Below, in pieces: positions 58,690 through 64,000 of a stretch of DNA of 64,000 bases. Every line of letters begins with the position of its first letter. Positions within the stretch are counted from its first letter, which is position 1. A model generated the notes under the pieces. It was given only the letters and a program-made list of their open reading frames with translations. It had not been told where the DNA came from and made no database searches. The stretch is from NCBI GenBank assembly GCA_003996215.1, contig QJPP01001810.1:1-64000 (forward strand). The letters are read 5' to 3'. The translations under genes were made by a program, and so were the position numbers. This DNA comes from Jaltomata sinuosa (Eukaryota; Streptophyta; Magnoliopsida; Solanales; Solanaceae).

Positions 58690-59586
58690 AACGAATGAAG
58701 AGTGTAGGAACGCTATCTATTTGCTAGCCCAGACCTTTGCCGCTCAGGCCAATTAGCAGGATCCTGCCCCCGTCCACCCTCAAGGTAGGGTAGCAGCCCT
58801 AGTTCATGATTTTGTCCGTATGAACCCGCCGGCGTTTTGGGGTTCCAAGGAGAATGAGGATCCGTTAAATTTTATTGATGAAGTGAAGAAAATATTTGAG
58901 GTGATGCAAGTATTTGGGGTTGGTTGTGTTGACTTGGCATCCTATAAACTCAAGGATGTGGCTCAAAACTGGTTCACACAATAAAATGAATCTAGAGCTC
59001 GGGACGAGGTCCCTATGACTTAGAAGTGTTTCGAAAGAGCCTTCCTAGACCGGTTCTTTCCCCGAGAGTTGAGGCAAGCAAAGACTGAGGAGTTTGTGAA
59101 CTTGAGACAGGGGTCTATGACTATTCATGAGTATAGTTTGAAGTTCACTCAGTTTTCGAGGTATGCCCCTTCTATGGTAGCGGACCCGTATGACCAAATG
59201 AGTAAGTTTATCTATGGGTATCAGATTTGGTGAAAGAGAAGTGTAGGTCTGCTATGCTGTTGAGTGATATGAACATTTCATGACTCATGACCCATGCTCA
59301 CTAGATCGTGGGAGACAGGCTTAGGGAGATGGCTAGGGAGAACAAGAGGGCTAGATCCGAGGGTTTAAATTTTGGCCATCAGAAGTCTGGAGGCGGACAT
59401 CATTCTTCCTTTCAGAAGAGGTTGTTAGGACCCATGCATTTTTTGGCCAGTAATCCATCTCAGGCCTCCAAGCCCCGTCATGATTAGTCTGGTAGAGGTG
59501 TAGGCTGTTATACTCAAAGTAGTGGTGCAAAGGGGCCTTCTTTTCCCATTTGTGCCAAGTGTGGGAAGAACTACCCCGGTGAGTGT
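58690..59586 (+). pseudogene. gag: Gypsy-F gag
   Basis: RNAIYLLAQTFAAQAN, then FVRMNPPAFWGSKENEDPLN, FIDEVKKIFEVMQ, LASYKLKDVAQNWF, FPRELRQAKTEEFVNLRQGS and MTIHEYSLKFTQFSRYAPS: the plant gypsy gag core. Stops occur at about 58750, 58982 and 59019, and a frame change follows near 59215. Confidence 0.78.
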
Positions 59587-60366
59587 TTGGCTGGTAGAGA
59601 GGGTTGTTTTGGTTGTGGTTATATTGGACATCGTATCAGAGATTACCCTTTAGCTAAGAAGGGGCAGGGAGGTAGTAGGGCTCAGTTTTCTCTAGTAGCC
59701 CCAGGAGGTCGACCAGCCCAGCAGGGCACAGCTTCTAGTTCTGGTGGTCAGCGCCAGAACCGCCTTTATTCTATGTCCTTTCATCAGGAGCAGGAGGGTT
59801 CCCCAGTTGTTTTTACTGGTATATTGAAAGTATTCTCTTTTGATGTGTATGCTTTGTTGGACCCCGATGCCTCCTTATCTTTTGTGACCCCTTATATAGC
59901 ATGCAAATTCGAAGTATATACTGAATTGATTTTAGAACCCTTTTGTGTTTCCACTCCTGTTGGTGAGTCAGTCTTAGCAAAAAGGATCTACCAAAATTGC
60001 TCTATCTCTGTCCTTCATAGAGTCACTTCAGTGGATCTAGTAGAGTTGGAGATGATAGATTTTGATATTATTCTTGGTATGGATTGGCTAGATTCTTGTT
60101 ATGCTTCAGTTGATTGTCATACTCGGGTTGTCAGTTTCAAGTTTCCAAATGAACTCGTTTTAGAATGGCAAGGTAGTCCCCCTTCCTCGAAAGGTCATTT
60201 TATATCTTATCTTAAGGCTAGGAAGATGACTTCAAAGGGGTATGTTTATCACATAGAGAGGGTTGTGGATACAGAGTCCAAAACCCCATCCCTTCAGTCT
60301 GTTCCTGTTGTGAATGAGTTTCCAGAAGTGTTTCCCGAGGATTTGCCCAGAGTCCCTCCCGAATAG
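59587..60366 (+). pseudogene. pro: Gypsy-F gag end and protease ORF
   Basis: A 259-codon open stretch. It starts in the zinc knuckle CFGCGYIGHRIRDY (last Cys changed to Tyr) and continues through a Gln/Gly-rich linker to the protease VYALLDPDASLSFVTPYIAC at about residues 90-110; the usual catalytic DPGA/S reads DPDA, so activity is doubtful. FDIILGMDWLDSCYASVDCH and FISYLKARKM follow, the conserved end of the retropepsin region, then the VVNEFPEVFPEDLP lead into RT. Ends at a stop at 60364-60366. Confidence 0.85.
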
Positions 60367-61190
60367 GAGATCGACTTTGGGATAAATCTTTTTCCAGATA
60401 GGAATCCCATTTATATTCCTCCCTATAGGATAGCTCCCGCTGAACTTAAGAAGTTGAAGGATCATTTATAGTATCTTCTTGATAAGGGTTTCATCAGGCT
60501 TATTATTTCTCCATGGGATGCTCCCGTCTTATTCGTGCGAAAGAAAGATGGTTCCCTCAGAATGTGAATTGACTACTGTCAGTTGAACAAGGTCACAATC
60601 AAGAATAAGTATCCTATTCCTAGAATTGATGACTTATTCGATCAGCTTCAGGGTGCTAGTTTCTTCTCCAAAATTGACCTTAGATTCGGTTATCATCAAC
60701 TTTTTGTTAGAGAGTGTGATATTCTGAAGACAACCTTCAGGACTCGATATGGTCATTATGAATTTTTTGTGATGTATTTTGGTCTAACAAATGCTCCTGC
60801 AACTTTTGTGGATTTGATGAACCATGTGTTCAAGCAGTATTTGGATATGTTTGTGATTGTTTTCATTGATTATATCCTCATCTACTCTCAGAGTGAGGAG
60901 AAGAATGTGAACCATTTGAGAGTTGTGTATCAAACTCTCAAGGACCAGCAGTTATTCACTAAGTTTAGCAAGTGTGAGTTTTGGATGCAGTATGTTGCTT
61001 TTCTGGGTCATATTATGACTAAAGATGGTATTCGAGTTGATTCTCAAAAGATTGAGGCAGTAAAGAACTAGCCTAGACCCACTTTCCCGTCTGATATTAG
61101 AAACTTTTTGGGTTTGGATGGTTACTACAGAATGTTTGTGGAAGGATTTTCTTCCATTGCTGCCCCTTTGACCTGATTAACTCAGAAGAA
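60367..61190 (+). pseudogene. pol: Gypsy-F reverse transcriptase
   Basis: The largest open piece is 60583-61071. Landmarks: YRIAPAELKKLKD, VTIKNKYPIPRIDDLFDQLQ, FSKIDLRFGYHQL, FGLTNAPATFVDLMNHVFKQ and VFIVF-type core with FIDYILIYS near 60868. The second catalytic Asp of the usual FIDD/FVDD is Tyr, which would abolish polymerisation. Stops at 60364, 60468 and 60565 and near 61068. Confidence 0.85.
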
Positions 61191-61895
61191 GGTAAAATTT
61201 TAGTGGTTCGACTTGTGTGAGAAGAACTTTCAGGAATTGAAGACTAGATTATCACAACTCCAGTGTTAGCTCTACCCGAGGGCCTAGATGATTTTATTGT
61301 GTATTGTGATGCTTCTAGGATTGATTTTAGTTGTGTTTTGATGCAGCGTGGTAAGTTGATTGCTTATTCTTGGAGACAACTTAAGTTATGCTTCTATCCT
61401 ACTCATGATCTTGAGTTAGCAGTCGTGATCTTTGCTTTGAAGATTTGGAGACATTAGTTGTATGGGGTGCATGTGGATGTATTCACCGATCGTAAGAGTC
61501 ATCAATATGTGTTAACTTCGAAGGAATTGAATTTGTGACAAAGGAGATAGCTTGAGCTCCTTAAGGATTATGACATGAGTGTGTTTTACCATCCATGTAA
61601 GGCCAATGTTGTGGCGGATGCACTTAGTAGATTATCGATGGGTAATGTGTCTTCAATCATAAAAGGGAATAATGAACTGGTTAAGGAGGTTTTTAGGCTA
61701 GCTTGTTTGGGACTTCGCCTCATGGACTCAACAGAAGGTGGTGTTATTGTTCAGAATGGTTTCGAATCATCCTTGGTAGCAGAAGTGAAGGCAAATCAAG
61801 ATAGTGATCCCATTTTTCTTCAGCTTAAGGGTGCAGTCCATCAACAAAAAGTTGAGGTGTTCTCCAAAGAAGGAGATGGTGTGCTTCGCTATTAA
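61191..61895 (+). pseudogene. pol: Gypsy-F RNase H and linker
   Basis: VYCDASRIDFSCVLMQRGKL at 61299 and YPTHDLELAVVIFALKIWRH near 61398-61457, then a stop, then FYHPCKANVVADALSRLSMG near 61590. The linker to integrase is open to 61895. The stretch shows what Gypsy-2 lost between GCGGATGCACTTAG and AGTGATCCC. Confidence 0.82.
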
Positions 61896-63218
61896 GGTCG
61901 ACTATGTGTGCCAGATTTAGATGGGTTGCGCTAGCAGAATTTGACTGAGGCTCATAGTTCCATATATTCCATCCACCCCGGTGCCACCATGATGTACCGT
62001 GATCTACGAGAAGTCTTTTGGTGGAATGGTATGAAGAGGGACATAGCCAATTTTATGGCTAAGTTTCCCAACTGTCAGCAAGTGAAGGTAGAGCACCAGC
62101 GACTGGGTGGCATGTTTTAGTATATCTACCTTCCCACTTGGAAGTGGGAAGCCATCAATATGGACTTATTTACAAGTTTGCCTCGTACTCGAAGGCAACA
62201 TGATTCGATTTGGGTAATTGTTGACCGGATGACTAATTCATCCCATTTCTTGGCTGTTAAAACTATGGATTCAGCAGACGGCTATGCCAGACTCTACAAC
62301 TGGGAGAAAGTTCATTTGCATGGTGTTCCTTTGTCCATCATTTCAGATAGGGGTACTTAGTTTACTTCTAAAGTTTAGAGATTGTTTTAGAGAGGTTTTG
62401 GTACTCAGGTGAAGCTTAGCACAACTTTTCACCCTCAGAGGGATGGCCAGGCAGAGGGTACTATTCAGACTTTGGAGGATATGCTGAGAACTTGTGTGAT
62501 GGATTTCAAAGGTAATTGGGATGATCGCTTAACTCTTATCGAGTTTGCTTACAATAATAGCTTTCACTCAAGCATTCAGATGGCTTTGTATGAGGCATTT
62601 TATAGTTGGAGGTGTAGATCTCCTATTGGTTGGTTTGAGGTAGGTGAGGCTGCTTTGATTGGTCCAGATTGGGTGCATGAGATCATGGAGAAGGTTTGGC
62701 TTATTAGGGAGAGGTTAAAGGTTTCTCAGAGGCAACAAAAATCATACACGGATGTGAGAAGAAGATAATTAAAATTTGAAGTTGATGATTGAGTTTTTCT
62801 AAAGGTGTCACCCATGAAGGGTGTGATGAGATTTTGAAAGAAAGAAAATCTTAGTCCTCATTTTGTAGGTCCTTATTGGATTTTGAGGAAGGTTAGTAAG
62901 GTTGCTTATGAGTTGGATTTGCCATCGGATTTGGAAGCGGTTCATCCAGTTTTCTATGTTTCCTTATTGAAGAAGTGTGTTGGTAATCCGATCTTGATTG
63001 TTCCTTTGGAGGATGTAGGTGTGAAGGATAATATTACTTACGAGGAGGTTCCTGTAGAGATCCTTGATCATCAGATTTGGAGGTTGAGTAACAAAGAAGT
63101 CGCTTCGATAAAAGTTCTTTGGAGAAATTAGCTTGTTGAAGGACCTAAATGGGAAGTGGAATCAGCCATGAAAGCCAAGTACCCTCATCTCTTTCCTTCC
63201 GATTCTGTTCCTGCTTGA
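61896..63218 (+). pseudogene. pol: Gypsy-F integrase and chromodomain
   Basis: The zinc region YSIHPGATMMYRDLREVFWW is followed by AKFPNCQQ (first zinc Cys changed to Phe; Gypsy-2 lost the second instead). The core has MDLFTSLPRTRRQHDS, IISDRGT and GQAEGTIQTLED, so all three acidic residues are present, but stops at 62358, 62376 and 62389 interrupt it. The C-terminal part PSDLEAVHPVFYVSLLKKCV leads to a chromodomain ending VKVLWRN, stop at 63129, then the tail to a TGA at 63216. Confidence 0.85.
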
Positions 63219-63452
63219 GGTAATAGTTTCATCCTTAAAATGTTCCTCCGATCCTATTCCATCAGTTAATCTCATGATCCTAGCATGTATTCATGTTCTC
63301 GAAGTTGATTTAACCATGTTGTAAGTTGAAAGGTTCAGTTTTCATATTTACTCCTTGAATTCCTTGTTTTGTTGCTGGTTGAGCTATTTTTCTCTTCAGT
63401 TTTCTCTTGCTTAGTATTCATTCGAGGATGAATGGTCCCAAGGGGGAGATAT

Positions 63453-64000
63453 TGTAACACCTCAGAAATCGAACTATCTACCTAAGTCTAAAAATCAGAA
63501 GAATTTCATGTCCAGGAATGACGGGTCCAAGCCACAGACTGTGGTTTGAACCACGGGTTGTGGAATAGAACCGTGGTTCCCTTATGTTGATTCAGTCTCT
63601 GGTCTGGAACCACGAGTTCGTTCCATGGACAGTGGTTTAAACCACAGGTCCATACTATTTCCTCATGGAACCAGATCAGAGGCATGAAAAGTCCCTTTGA
63701 AAATGATAACTCAGTTCTACGACTCGTCAATCAAATGATGAACCGTCCTTCTGAGTCATGGTTTGATCCAGAGACCAGCTATGTCCCCAACAACGATGAG
63801 TCCAACTGATGACCCATCATCCATTATATGGGTCCAGCATATTTACCCGTAGATTACATTGTGCAGCCTAACTATTTGGCCAGGAACTACGAGTTGGAAC
63901 CACGAGTTGGAACCACGGGTCGTGGTTCAAACGACGACCCGTAGAACCGACCCATGATTCCTGAAGCTGACCCATTTTAAAGCTTTTTCTTAATTATGTC
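63453..64000 (+). repeat. Gypsy-F 3' LTR, first 548 bp
   Basis: TGTAACACCTCAGAAATCG, right after CCAAGGGGGAGATAT. The word block at about 63530-63960 has CCACGGGTTGTGG, a tandem GGAACCACGAGTT duplication near 63880-63910 and CCACGGGTCGTGG. Truncated by the window edge. Confidence 0.88.

Larger units (their letters stand above)
58690..64000 (+). mobile_element. Gypsy-F: chromovirus, 5' truncated, 3' LTR runs off window
   Basis: gag, zinc knuckle, protease, RT, RNase H, integrase, chromodomain, polypurine tract (63438-63452) and the first 548 bp of the 3' LTR (63453 on). Its integrase and LTR are near-copies of Gypsy-2. The 5' LTR is missing, so it is a truncated copy. Many stops. Confidence 0.9.

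Overview
This window is plant nuclear DNA built almost entirely from LTR retrotransposons stacked inside one another. I see no intact host gene, rRNA, tRNA or CRISPR array. Plant Ty3/gypsy chromovirus, Athila-like, Ogre/Tat-like and Ty1/copia sequences plus a LINE ORF1 point to gene-poor eudicot heterochromatin. The style of the LTR families suggests Solanaceae; that is recalled family resemblance, not a database match.

Left part (1-26945). A minus-strand chromovirus, Gypsy-1 (1-6460), enters from the left edge. Its gag-protease-RT frame is broken only by one extra base in an A7 run. It lies against element A (6461-12570), a pol-less Athila-like element with one third-ORF-type gene and its 3' LTR. 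A sister, element B (12571-23256), follows in the same direction and is interrupted by H (17155-22469), a non-autonomous LTR element with two 515-bp LTRs. A 3.7-kb orphan LTR (G, 23257-26945) cuts off B's LTR.

Centre (26946-51500). A LINE ORF1 (DUF4283 type) was split by a copia element now spanning 27471-50539, with target duplication CGTCA on both sides. Two elements then entered the copia. Athila-like element D/C (from 34140, duplication CTTAC) split the copia third ORF. Chromovirus Gypsy-2 (44281-50307, duplication CCCAA) split the copia 3' LTR. Later about 6.3 kb (about 37108-43383) was inverted, so the second halves of D/C and of the copia third ORF now read on the minus strand.

Right part (51501-64000). 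A minus-strand Athila-like 3' LTR (E) is followed by a minus-strand Ogre/Tat-like LTR (about 53600-58069) with a little of its internal region. A plus-strand chromovirus, Gypsy-F (about 58690 to the end), follows; it is the same family as Gypsy-2 and decayed.

The most unusual signals are non-coding and recur across unrelated elements: blocks of short variable palindromic words at fixed places in LTRs and in a predicted intron ahead of the third ORF; hairpins with a constant TTGTC loop and changing stems; and a module of about 40 bp with a TGACGTCA-like core. Together with the inversion, these are the main leads.
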